From NCBI GenBank assembly GCA_039927975.1, contig JBDSTZ010000381.1, forward strand, positions 1 to 22,759: DNA of 22,759 bases, written 5' to 3'. The position numbers were made by a program, and so were the translations under genes. Positions within the stretch are counted from its first letter, which is position 1. Each line of letters starts with the position of its first letter. Below the pieces are notes generated by a model. That model did no database searches. It was given only the letters and a program-made list of their open reading frames with translations, and was not told the origin of the DNA. Positions 1-7,546 of the stretch are shown here, piece after piece. Origin of the DNA: JBDSTZ01 sp039927975. GTDB taxonomy: Bacteria; Pseudomonadota; Gammaproteobacteria; Burkholderiales; Burkholderiaceae_D.

Positions 1-356
1 AGCATCAGCAGGGTCGGTCGAATTGCCGGCCGCGCGCGCGCCATGAAGTAGGCGAAGGGATAGCCGATCAGCAGGCACAGCGCGGTGGTGATGGCGGCGA
101 CTTTGAGCGAACTGAGGTAGGTGAGCACGTACAGCTCGTCCTGCAGCAGGAACAGGTAGTTGGCCACCTTCAGCTTGAGCGTGAGCACGCCCTCGGCGAA
201 GGAAAACAGGCTGGCGCCGGCGCCTTCCGGGTCGAGTTCGGTCATCGACAGGCGCAGCACGATCAGGAAGGGCAGCAGGAAGCACAGCGCCAGCCAGGCG
301 AACGGCAGGGCGATGACCGCGCGCCGGCCATTAACGAGGGGAATGGTGATCTTCAT
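1..356 (-). CDS. potH: Putrescine/spermidine ABC transporter permease PotH, N-terminal part
   Basis: This is an inner-membrane permease subunit of a polyamine importer, cut by the left edge of the window after about 118 residues. The protein starts MKITIPLVNGRR and has a first hydrophobic segment at about residues 13-34. A periplasmic stretch follows (RLSMTELDPEGAG to about residue 75), then a second membrane segment beginning near LSSLKVAAITTALCLLIGY. The short cytoplasmic N-terminus, the large first periplasmic loop and the Y-PFAYFMAR motif are typical of PotB/PotH/SpuG permeases. The ATG at 356-354 lies 5 nt after the potG stop, so the two genes are co-transcribed and probably translationally coupled. 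The partner permease PotI and the rest of PotH would lie to the left of the window. Confidence 0.88.
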   Translation of the reverse strand, partial: MKITIPLVNGRRAVIALPFAWLALCFLLPFLIVLRLSMTELDPEGAGASLFSFAEGVLTLKLKVANYLFLLQDELYVLTYLSSLKVAAITTALCLLIGYPFAYFMARARPAIRPTLLM

Positions 357-361
357 GCCGC

Positions 362-1507
362 TCACGCCGTCAAGACCACGACATCGCTGCCGTCCCACCA
401 GGCGAACACGCGCTGTTCGCGCGCGAAGGCCGCTTGCGCGTGGCGGGCGGCGTTGGTGCGCGCCACGCGCAGGGTCAGGCCGGAATCGAGCCGCAGGTGG
501 TAATGGGTTTCGTTGCCAAAATAGCCGATCGAGGTGATCACGCCGGCCACGCAGTTGCTGCCCGCTTCGGCCTGCGCGCGCTGGATGTCGGCGGGCGGCT
601 CGGCCTGCAGGACGATTTTCTCCGGCCGCACCGCCACCGCGACGGCCATGCCGGCGCTGCCGGTGATGCCGTGGCTGACGTAATGGCGGCACTCGGCGCT
701 CTCGACGACGACATGGTCGGCGGCGTCCTCGACCACCTTGCCTTCGAACAGGTTGACGTTGCCGATGAAGTCGGCCACGAAGCGGCAATTCGGCGTTTCA
801 TAAATGTCGCCCGGCGCGCCGACCTGCAGGATGCGCCCCTCGCTCATCACCGCGATGCGGGTGGCCATGCTCATCGCCTCGTCCTGGTCGTGGGTCACCA
901 TCACGCAGGTCACGCCGACCTGCTCGATGATGTTGACCAGTTCCATCTGGGTTTGTTCGCGCAGCTTCTTGTCGAGCGCGCCGAGCGGCTCGTCGAGCAG
1001 CAGCAATTGCGGCCGCTTGGCCAGGCTGCGCGCCAGCGCCACGCGCTGCTGCTGGCCGCCGGAGAGCTGGTGCGGCTTGCGCTTGCCATAGCTGCTCAAT
1101 TGCACCAGCGCCAGCATCTGCTCGACGCGCTGGGCCAGCTGGTCCTTCGGCATGCCGTCCCGGCGCAGGCCGAAAGCAATGTTGTCCCACACCGACAAGT
1201 GGGGAAACAGCGCGTAGGACTGGAACATCATGTTGATCGGCCGCTCGTAGGGCGGCACCTTGCCGATGTCGGCGCCGGCCAGCGAGATGGCGCCCGAGGT
1301 CGGCGCCTCGAAGCCGGCCAGCATGCGCAGCAGGGTCGACTTGCCGCTGCCCGAACTGCCCAGCAAGGCGAAAATTTCACCCTTGTTGATGGTCACCGAA
1401 ACTTGGTCGACCGCGCGCACGCCGTCGAATTCCTTGACCAGGTCGCGGATCAGGAGGTAGGGCTGGGCGGCCTCTGGCGTGGCCGGGGCGGGTGAAGCAG
1501 TCGTCAT
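362..1507 (-). CDS. potG: Polyamine ABC transporter ATP-binding protein PotG
   Basis: This is the ATPase subunit of a putrescine importer, 381 aa, the usual length for PotA/PotG proteins. Visible motifs are Walker A GSSGSGKST at residues 50-58, the Q-loop in NMMFQSYALFPHLSV, the signature LSGGQQQR, Walker B LLLLDEPLGALD and the switch histidine in VMVTHDQDEAM. After about residue 250 comes a TOBE-type C-terminal region (VAVAVRPEKI). These motifs place it in the spermidine/putrescine/iron(III) class of ABC ATPases. The assignment to putrescine comes from the neighbours: potH follows after 5 nt, and spuC, puuA and puuD lie upstream on the same strand. The start lacks a strong Shine-Dalgarno (CCCAGCC precedes ATG). 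A 436-bp gap containing an opposing lipoprotein gene separates it from spuC, so it may have its own promoter. Confidence 0.93.
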   Translation of the reverse strand: MTTASPAPATPEAAQPYLLIRDLVKEFDGVRAVDQVSVTINKGEIFALLGSSGSGKSTLLRMLAGFEAPTSGAISLAGADIGKVPPYERPINMMFQSYALFPHLSVWDNIAFGLRRDGMPKDQLAQRVEQMLALVQLSSYGKRKPHQLSGGQQQRVALARSLAKRPQLLLLDEPLGALDKKLREQTQMELVNIIEQVGVTCVMVTHDQDEAMSMATRIAVMSEGRILQVGAPGDIYETPNCRFVADFIGNVNLFEGKVVEDAADHVVVESAECRHYVSHGITGSAGMAVAVAVRPEKIVLQAEPPADIQRAQAEAGSNCVAGVITSIGYFGNETHYHLRLDSGLTLRVARTNAARHAQAAFAREQRVFAWWDGSDVVVLTA

Positions 1508-1674
1508 GGCTGGGAAAAAAGAATGGGCAAAACCGCAATTCTATCGGAGAGCGGGGCCGACCTTGCCAAAAATTGCGGCGCTTTGTGGCGATTTGCGTTC
1601 GCCATTCAACCGAACGCGGCGATGTCCTGGCCTATATTGCAAGCTCTTTTTTCAATAATGCGAAGGGGAACATC

Positions 1675-1890
1675 ATGACGAAAACACTACTGAGCGGCGT
1701 GTCCGCCACCGCCCTGGCGCTTGCGTTGACGGCTTGCAGCGGTCCGCTGACGCAGTCGCAGCCGCCGTCGGACACGACCGCGAATGGCGGCGGCATGGCG
1801 AAAACGAGCGTGGTCGAGCCGGGCGACAGCGGCACCACCGCGAGCGGCAACAGCACCGCAGGCAGCAAGGGTTCGGGCAGCGGCCAGTAA
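1675..1890 (+). CDS. Small secreted lipoprotein, 71 aa, unknown function
   Basis: This is a small lipoprotein of unknown role. It begins MTKTLLSGVSATALALALTACSG: a lysine near the start, a hydrophobic core and a lipobox LTAC with Cys21 as the lipidation site. The mature part of about 50 residues is low in complexity, rich in Ser, Gly and Thr and without aromatic residues, and ends GSKGSGSGQ. It therefore looks like a disordered lipid-anchored tail rather than an enzyme. The ATG at 1675 was chosen because AAGGGG lies just upstream (1663-1668) and the signal peptide begins there; the frame stays open upstream but shows no signal features. The gene points against spuC and potG and converges on the spuC stop with a 53-nt gap. 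It occupies the place where Pseudomonas spu loci carry binding-protein genes but resembles none of them. Confidence 0.72.
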   Translation: MTKTLLSGVSATALALALTACSGPLTQSQPPSDTTANGGGMAKTSVVEPGDSGTTASGNSTAGSKGSGSGQ

Positions 1891-1943
1891 GTGGCCAATC
1901 CTCGGCTGGGCCGGGCCGGCCGGGCCGGACACACTCCCCCGGC

Positions 1944-3389
1944 TCACCAACCCCGGCGTCGCACGTCCTCGAGCGTGCGGTCGAGGCTGTCGCTGATCTT
2001 GCCGATCATCTCGTCGATCTGCGCTTTGCTCATCACCAGCGGCGGCGCGATGATCATGCGGTTGCCGACCGCCCGCATGATGACGCCGTGCTCGAACATC
2101 CGGGCGCGGCACAGCATACCGGCCGGCTGATCCTCGTTGAACAGCTCGCAGTCGTGGATGGCCGGCGCCTTGCTGCGCACCAGGGTTAGGCCGGCCACGA
2201 AACCGCAAGTGGCCGCCTCGCCCACCAGCGGATGCGCGGCCAGCGCGCCAAATTTCGCTTTCAAATAGGGCCCGGTGTCGAGCGCGACCTTCTCGACCAG
2301 ACGTTCGTCGAGCAGGATGCGCAGGTTCTCCAGCGCCGCCGCGCAGGCGACCGGGTGGCCGGAATACGTGAAGCCGTGGTTGAAATCGCCACCCTTGTCG
2401 ATCAGCACGCGGGCCACGCGGTCGCCCACCAGCACGCCGCCCAGTGGCACATAGCCGGAAGTGACGCCCTTGGCAAAGGCGATCAGGTCAGGCTTCACCT
2501 GCATCAGTTCCGAGCCGAACCAGGCGCCCAGGCGGCCGAAGCCGCAGATGACCTCGTCGGCGATCAGCAGGATGTCGTACTTGCGGCAAATGCGTTCGAT
2601 TTCCGGCCAGTAGGTGGCCGGCGGAATGATGACGCCGCCGGCGCCCTGCACCGGCTCGCCGATGAAAGCCGCCACCTGGTCGGCGCCGATCGCGAGAATT
2701 TTTTCCTCCAGCCAGCCGGCTGCCTTGATGCCGAACGCGGCCTCGCTCATGCCCTGCCCCGATTCCAGGTAGCTCGGCTGACCGATGTGGGCGACGCCGG
2801 GAATCGGCAAGCCGCCCTGGGCATGCATGCCGGACATGCCGCCCAGCGAGGCGCCGGCCATGGTGCTGCCGTGGTAAGCGTTGTCGCGGCTGATGATGGT
2901 CTGGCGCGCGGGCGCCCCCATCAGATCCCAGTAGCGTCGCACCATGCGCACGATGGTGTCGTTCGCTTCCGAGCCGGAACCGGTGAAGAACACGTGGTTG
3001 AATTGCGGCGGCGACAGTTCGACCAGCAGCGCGGCCAGGCGCACCGCCGGCACATTGGTGGTGTTGAAGAAGCTGTTGTAGAAGGGCAGCGTTTCCATCT
3101 GCCGGTAGACCGCTTCGGACATGCTGGTGCGGCCGTACCCCACATTCACGCACCACAGGCCCGACATGCCGTCGAGGATCTTGTTGCCCTCCGAATCCCA
3201 CAAGTAGATGCCGTCGCCGCGCACCATCACGCGCGCGCCCTGCTCGGCCAGCGCGGCGTGGTCGGTGAACGGATGCAGGTAATGCGCGGCGTCGAGCTTG
3301 CGGATGGCCTCGGTGTCGAACTGTTCGGCCTTAGCCACCCTGGTGGACGCGACCAGCGCGGCGCTGGGCACGAGTGGATTTGCTGCCAT
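1944..3389 (-). CDS. spuC: Putrescine:pyruvate aminotransferase, SpuC-like (class III, PLP)
   Basis: This is a class-III PLP-dependent omega-aminotransferase of 481 aa. In this family SpuC moves the amino group of putrescine to pyruvate, giving 4-aminobutyraldehyde and alanine in the cytoplasm. Visible features are the PLP phosphate-binding FFTGSGSEANDT, the aromatic loop NAYHGST, the cofactor aspartate in LLIADEVICGFGR, and the Schiff-base lysine K307 in IAFAKGVTSGYVPLGG. The N-terminal LDAAHYLHPFTDH is typical of the SpuC/omega-transaminase subgroup. The start is supported by GAGGTG six bases ahead of the ATG. It lies 123 nt downstream of puuA on the same strand, matching the spuB-spuC order. 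Other omega-amine substrates, or gamma-glutamylputrescine itself, cannot be excluded from sequence. Confidence 0.9.
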   Translation of the reverse strand: MAANPLVPSAALVASTRVAKAEQFDTEAIRKLDAAHYLHPFTDHAALAEQGARVMVRGDGIYLWDSEGNKILDGMSGLWCVNVGYGRTSMSEAVYRQMETLPFYNSFFNTTNVPAVRLAALLVELSPPQFNHVFFTGSGSEANDTIVRMVRRYWDLMGAPARQTIISRDNAYHGSTMAGASLGGMSGMHAQGGLPIPGVAHIGQPSYLESGQGMSEAAFGIKAAGWLEEKILAIGADQVAAFIGEPVQGAGGVIIPPATYWPEIERICRKYDILLIADEVICGFGRLGAWFGSELMQVKPDLIAFAKGVTSGYVPLGGVLVGDRVARVLIDKGGDFNHGFTYSGHPVACAAALENLRILLDERLVEKVALDTGPYLKAKFGALAAHPLVGEAATCGFVAGLTLVRSKAPAIHDCELFNEDQPAGMLCRARMFEHGVIMRAVGNRMIIAPPLVMSKAQIDEMIGKISDSLDRTLEDVRRRGW

Positions 3390-3512
3390 GATGACACCTC
3401 GTTTTATTCACTGTCTTTTTGTCTGGTTCGATCGGTGGTGCGAAACGGCAGCCGGTGGATTGGCGCCCCAAGGATCGGCAAGCCAGGAGGCTGCCGGCCA
3501 AGGATCCGTTCT

Positions 3513-4883
3513 CTACACGTGCAGCAGCAGGTGCTCGCGCTCCCAGGGGCTGATGACGGTCATGAATTCCTGGTGTTCGAGGTCCTTGATGGCCGCGTAC
3601 ACGTCGATGAAGCGCTCGCCGAGCACGGTGCGCAGCTTGTCCTCGCCGCGCAGCAGCGCCAGCGCTTCGGGCAAGCCCTGCGGCAACTCGAACGGCAGAT
3701 CGTAAGCGCTGCCGGTGGTCATCGGCGTCGGTTCAAGCTGCTCGGTCATGCCGAGGTAGCCGCAGGCCAGGGTGACCGCCAGCGCCAGGTAGGGATTGGC
3801 GTCGGCGCCGATGATGCGGTTTTCCACGCGCCGGTCCTGCACGCCGGACTCGGGAACCCGGAAACCCACCGTGCGGTTGTCCAGGCCCCACTGGATGTTG
3901 ATCGGCGCGGCGGTGTGGCGCACGATGCGGCGGTAGGAATTGACGTAGGGCGCGACGATCGCCATCGCCGACGGCATGTAGCGCTGCAGGCCGCCGATGT
4001 AATGCTTGAAGATGGGCGCGGCCGAGCCGTCCTGATTGGAGAAGATGTTCAGGCCGGTCCTGGTGTCGACCACGCTCTGGTGCACATGCATGGCCGAACC
4101 GGGCTCGCCGGCCATCGGCTTGGCCATGAAGGTGGCGTACATGTCGTGCTTGAGCGCGGCCTCGCGCAGGGTGCGCTTGAAGAAGAACACCTTGTCGGCC
4201 AGGCCGAGCGGGTCGCCGTGCAGGAAGTTGATTTCCATCTGGCCGGCGCCGATCTCGTGGATCAGGGTGTCGACGTCGAGATTCATCATCTCGCAGTAAT
4301 CGTAAATGTCCTCGAACAGCGGATCGAATTCGTTGACCGCGTCGATGCTGTAGACCTGGCGGCTGGTTTCGGCGCGCCCGCTGCGGCCGACCGGCGCGCG
4401 CAGCGGCAGGTCGGGATCGATATTCTTGGCGGTGAGATAGAACTCGAGCTCGGGCGCCACCACCGGCTTCCAGCCCTTGTCGGCGTACAGCTTGAGCACG
4501 CGGCGCAGCACCGTGCGCGGGGCGAAGTCGACCAGCATGCCGTCGGCGAAATAGCAGTCGTGGATCACCTGCGCGGTGGGGTCGACCGCCCACGGCACCA
4601 TGGTGATGGTGGTCGGATCGGCCTTGAGGATCATGTCGCGGTCGGTGGTCGAGATGGCGCGGTCGTAGGGCGCGTTGTCGACCGGGTAGTTGCCGGTCAC
4701 GGTCATGCCCAGCACCGCTTCCGGGATGCGCATGCCGCGCTCCTGGGTGAATTTTCCACGCGGCAGAATCTTGCCGCGCGCGACCCCGGTCAGGTCGGGG
4801 ATCAGGCATTCAATTTCAGTGACCCGTTTCTCGTTGAGCCACAGGTCCATATCGGTATAGGTGAAGTTCTCGCGGATCGCCAT
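3513..4883 (-). CDS. puuA: Gamma-glutamylputrescine synthetase, PuuA/SpuB type
   Basis: This is a glutamine-synthetase-fold ligase of 456 aa, slightly shorter than E. coli PuuA. The family joins glutamate to putrescine using ATP, the first step of the gamma-glutamyl pathway. The N-terminal beta-grasp part contains IECLIPDLTGVARGKILPR. The catalytic domain shows the metal/glutamate-binding block GAGQMEINFLHGDPL, the ATP-site AMHVHQSV, and the arginine-rich NRTVGFRVPES with RRVENRIIGADANPYLA. It lacks the adenylylation-loop tyrosine context of housekeeping GlnA, and it sits beside puuD and spuC, so a polyamine ligase is much likelier than a nitrogen-assimilation enzyme. GAGAGAA precedes the ATG. 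The gap to puuD upstream is 168 nt and contains a GC-rich hairpin. Confidence 0.9.
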   Translation of the reverse strand: MAIRENFTYTDMDLWLNEKRVTEIECLIPDLTGVARGKILPRGKFTQERGMRIPEAVLGMTVTGNYPVDNAPYDRAISTTDRDMILKADPTTITMVPWAVDPTAQVIHDCYFADGMLVDFAPRTVLRRVLKLYADKGWKPVVAPELEFYLTAKNIDPDLPLRAPVGRSGRAETSRQVYSIDAVNEFDPLFEDIYDYCEMMNLDVDTLIHEIGAGQMEINFLHGDPLGLADKVFFFKRTLREAALKHDMYATFMAKPMAGEPGSAMHVHQSVVDTRTGLNIFSNQDGSAAPIFKHYIGGLQRYMPSAMAIVAPYVNSYRRIVRHTAAPINIQWGLDNRTVGFRVPESGVQDRRVENRIIGADANPYLALAVTLACGYLGMTEQLEPTPMTTGSAYDLPFELPQGLPEALALLRGEDKLRTVLGERFIDVYAAIKDLEHQEFMTVISPWEREHLLLHV

Positions 4884-4908
4884 GATGTTCTCTCGTGTTG
4901 TTCAGGTG

Positions 4909-4931
4909 CGCCGGGCGCGATCAGCCCGGCG
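4909..4931. repeat. GC-rich hairpin in the puuD-puuA intercistronic gap
   Basis: Perfect 8-bp inverted repeat CGCCGGGC (4909-4916) and GCCCGGCG (4924-4931) with a 7-nt loop. It lies about 25 nt upstream of the puuA start on the minus strand. There is no following T-run, so it is not a standard terminator. It could be an mRNA-stabilising or processing structure, but chance formation in GC-rich DNA is quite possible. Confidence 0.35.
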
Positions 4932-5051
4932 TGCGCGCTAGGGATGGCGGGGGGAGAGAGCGAAGCTAGGGCACGCGCCCGGCGCTCCAGCGCTGGCTCG
5001 GCGTCATGGCCGCGCCGGCGCCGGGTGGCGTAGCAAGGGTCGGCGAGCGGG

Positions 5052-5813
5052 TCATAGCAGGCTCTCGCGTTCGAGTGAATAGTCGCGGCAGGCCCGGCCG
5101 AAGGCGCCGAACATCTTCATCGAGTCGGGGTTCTCGGTGACGCGCCATTCGGGATGCCATTGCAGGGCCAGGGTGAAGCCGGGCGAATTGGCCACCGAGA
5201 ACGCTTCGACCAGGCCGTCGTGCGCCACCGCCTCGACCATCAGGCCCGGCGCGAGCGCGTCGACGCCCTGCCCGTGCAGCGAATTGACGGTGATGTCGGG
5301 CGCGCCGATGATCCAGTGCAGCTTGCCGCCGATGGTCAGGCTGACCTTGTGCGCCGGGCCGTACTGGTCGTCCATCGACAGCTCGGGGTTTTCGCGGTGG
5401 TCCATCTTGCCCTCGACTTCCTGGACCGCCTGGAACAGGCTGCCGCCGAGGGCGACGTTCATTTCCTGGAAGCCGCGGCAGATCGCCAGCAGCGGGATGC
5501 CGCGCTCGACCGCCGCGCGGATCAGCGGCAGGGTGGTCTCGTCGCGCGCGCGGTCCTGCGGCAGGGCCGGATTGTGGACTTCCTGCGAGTAGTAGCTCGG
5601 GTGGACGTTGGAGGCCGAACCGGTCAGCATGATGCCGTCGCAGTTGTCGAGCATGACCTCGAGGTCGAGCGCGGGGCCGAGGGCGGGCAGGATGAGCGGC
5701 GCGCAATCGGCCCCGCGCACGACGGCGTCGATGTATTTGTATTGCACCGCGTGGTACGGATAAGGTCCGATGTCACGCGTGCAGGCGGGAACTATGACAA
5801 TGGGGCGGCGCAT
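5052..5813 (-). CDS. puuD: Gamma-glutamyl-GABA hydrolase PuuD/SpuA (class I glutamine amidotransferase-like)
   Basis: This is a cytoplasmic hydrolase of 253 aa that, in its family, releases GABA and glutamate from gamma-glutamyl-GABA. It has the class-I glutamine amidotransferase fold of the peptidase C26 family. The nucleophile is C112 in LLAICRGFQEMN, and the His-Glu pair is H220/E222 in LQWHPEW. The oxyanion-side GIMLTGSASNVHPSYY block also fits. The length and the position of the nucleophile match E. coli PuuD. It is the first gene of the minus-strand putrescine cluster and is transcribed away from gabD across a 259-bp shared region. The Shine-Dalgarno is weak (GGTAGAG). The other gamma-glutamyl steps, the PuuB oxidase and PuuC dehydrogenase, are not in the window. 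Confidence 0.92.
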   Translation of the reverse strand: MRRPIVIVPACTRDIGPYPYHAVQYKYIDAVVRGADCAPLILPALGPALDLEVMLDNCDGIMLTGSASNVHPSYYSQEVHNPALPQDRARDETTLPLIRAAVERGIPLLAICRGFQEMNVALGGSLFQAVQEVEGKMDHRENPELSMDDQYGPAHKVSLTIGGKLHWIIGAPDITVNSLHGQGVDALAPGLMVEAVAHDGLVEAFSVANSPGFTLALQWHPEWRVTENPDSMKMFGAFGRACRDYSLERESLL

Positions 5814-6072
5814 GGTCTCTACCGTTCGGTGTTGGTACGCTCACGGGTCCATCATAAATCGAAATGGACCAGAATGCGAGCGGCTCTCTGCGGGGGCGCA
5901 ATGCACCCGGCGTTTCAAGCTTAACGGCAAGGTGGAAATGATGCCAACACAAACCACCAAGGCTTGATCTGGCAAAAAAGACTACCATGGGGTTTTGGTC
6001 ATGCGCTGACTGGCGGCAGGTCAACGCCGACGCGCTTGCGCGCATGAGCCGCATTCACAGAACGGGACCGCC
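5814..6072. other. Divergent puuD-gabD intergenic region
   Basis: A 259-bp noncoding interval carries the control regions of both genes. Its puuD side contains the inverted repeat and -10 box at 5846-5870. On the gabD side I find no convincing -35/-10 pair: TTGATC near 5964 and later AT-containing stretches are wrongly spaced. The Shine-Dalgarno before gabD is also weak. Confidence 0.5.
5846..5870 (-). promoter_or_regulatory. Candidate puuD promoter -10 box inside an inverted-repeat operator
   Basis: On the minus strand a TATGAT hexamer (5856-5851, one mismatch to TATAAT) lies about 38 nt before the puuD ATG. It is bracketed by a perfect 7-bp inverted repeat, GGTCCAT (5846-5852) and ATGGACC (5864-5870), with half-site centres 18 bp apart. 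A repressor bound there would cover the -10 box. The -35 region at the right spacing is poor, so the promoter may need an activator or be weak. The regulator is not identified; no polyamine regulator gene lies in the window. Confidence 0.45.
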
Positions 6073-7527
6073 ATGCTCAACCTGAACGACCCTTCCCTGC
6101 TGCGCCAGCAGGCCTACATCAACGGCGAGTGGTGCGACGCCGACAGCGGCGCCACCACCGCCGTCACCAATCCAGCGACCGGCGAGACCATCGGCAGCGT
6201 GCCGCGCATGGGCGCGGCCGAGGCGGCGCGCGCGATCGGTGCGGCCAATGCCGCCTGGCCGGCCTGGCGCAAGAAAAGCGCCAAGGAACGCGCCGTCATC
6301 CTGCGCAAATGGAACGACCTGATGCTGGCCAACCTCGACGACCTGGCCCTCATCATGACCGCCGAACAGGGCAAGCCGCTGGCCGAATCGAAGGGCGAGA
6401 TCGCCTACGCCGCCTCGTTCATCGAGTGGTTCGCCGAAGAAGGCAAGCGGGTCGACGGCGACACCCTGCAGTCGCCCAGCGCCGACAAGCGCCTGGTGGT
6501 GATCAAGGAGCCGATCGGCGTGTGCGCCGCCATCACGCCATGGAACTTCCCCGCCGCGATGATCACCCGCAAGGCCGGACCGGCGCTGGCGGCCGGCTGC
6601 CCGATGGTCGTCAAGCCGGCCGAACTGACACCGTTCTCGGCCTACGCGCTGGCGGTGCTGGCCGAACGGGCCGGCGTGCCGAAGGGCGTGTTCAGCGTGC
6701 TGACCGGCGACTCGAAGGCCATCGGCCTGGAAATGACCAGCAACCCGGTGGTGCGCAAGCTGACCTTTACCGGTTCGACCGAAGTCGGCCGCATTTTGAT
6801 GCAGCAAAGCGCCTCGACCATCAAGAAGCTGTCGCTCGAACTGGGCGGCAACGCGCCCTTCATCGTGTTCGACGACGCCGACCTCGACGCGGCGGTCGAG
6901 GGCGCGATCGCCTCCAAATACCGCAACACCGGCCAGACCTGTGTGTGCGCCAACCGGCTGTACGTGCAGGACAGCGTCTACGAGCAGTTCGCCGACAAGC
7001 TGGTCGCCGCCGTCGGCAAGCTCAAGGTCGGCAACGGGCTCGAGGCGGGCGTCACGCAAGGCCCGCTGATCGACGAGAAAGCCGTCGCCAAGGTCGAGCA
7101 GCACATCGCCGACGCCGTGGCGAAAGGCGCGCGCGTGCTGACCGGCGGCCAGCGCCACGCGCTCGGCCACACCTTTTTCCAGCCGACCATCCTGGCGCAG
7201 GTCGACGCCAGCATGCAGGTGGCGAGCGAGGAAACCTTCGGCCCGCTGGCGCCGCTGTTCCGTTTCACCACCGAGGACGAGGTCATCGCCATGGCCAACG
7301 CCACCGAGTTCGGCCTGTCGGCGTATTTTTACGCACGCGACATCGGGCGGGTGTGGCGGGTGGCCGAGGCGCTCGAGTCGGGCATTGTGGGCGTCAACAC
7401 CGGCATCATCTCGAACGAGGTGGCGCCGTTCGGCGGCGTCAAGCAGTCGGGCCTGGGGCGCGAAGGCTCCAAGTACGGCATCGACGATTACCTGGTGATC
7501 AAGTACATCTGCATGGGCGGGATCTGA
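6073..7527 (+). CDS. gabD: Succinate-semialdehyde dehydrogenase (NADP+), GabD
   Basis: This is a cytoplasmic aldehyde dehydrogenase of 484 aa, the usual length for GabD, which oxidises succinate semialdehyde to succinate. The catalytic cysteine is C290 in GQTCVCANRLYVQ and the general base is E256 in LELGGNAPF. The NAD(P)-binding motif is TFTGSTEVG, and PWNFPAAM and the C-terminal FGGVKQSGLGREGSKYG are also present. The cysteine-pair context GQTCVC and the overall sequence are close to E. coli GabD; a glutarate-semialdehyde activity is a possible alternative. The gene is divergent from puuD, so the pair would complete putrescine to GABA to succinate if a GABA transaminase is encoded elsewhere. 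Its stop is only 17 nt from the stop of the convergent helix-turn-helix gene, with no clear terminator between them. Confidence 0.93.
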   Translation: MLNLNDPSLLRQQAYINGEWCDADSGATTAVTNPATGETIGSVPRMGAAEAARAIGAANAAWPAWRKKSAKERAVILRKWNDLMLANLDDLALIMTAEQGKPLAESKGEIAYAASFIEWFAEEGKRVDGDTLQSPSADKRLVVIKEPIGVCAAITPWNFPAAMITRKAGPALAAGCPMVVKPAELTPFSAYALAVLAERAGVPKGVFSVLTGDSKAIGLEMTSNPVVRKLTFTGSTEVGRILMQQSASTIKKLSLELGGNAPFIVFDDADLDAAVEGAIASKYRNTGQTCVCANRLYVQDSVYEQFADKLVAAVGKLKVGNGLEAGVTQGPLIDEKAVAKVEQHIADAVAKGARVLTGGQRHALGHTFFQPTILAQVDASMQVASEETFGPLAPLFRFTTEDEVIAMANATEFGLSAYFYARDIGRVWRVAEALESGIVGVNTGIISNEVAPFGGVKQSGLGREGSKYGIDDYLVIKYICMGGI

Positions 7528-7546
7528 GCCGCTCCGGCGGACGACG

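Noticed and set aside
1508..1674. A sigma-54 promoter upstream of potG (minus-strand TTGGCAAGG)
   Set aside because: The -24-like element has no TTGC/TTGCA at the required distance, and the TAGAAT further on is 20 bp from the TTGGCA, too far for a sigma-70 pair.
2232..5033. A 933-codon open frame on the plus strand antisense to spuC and puuA
   Set aside because: It runs through two well-recognised genes, has no domain-like composition (rich in His, Arg, Gln, Ala) and spans their intergenic gap; it is a frame shadow of GC-rich coding DNA.
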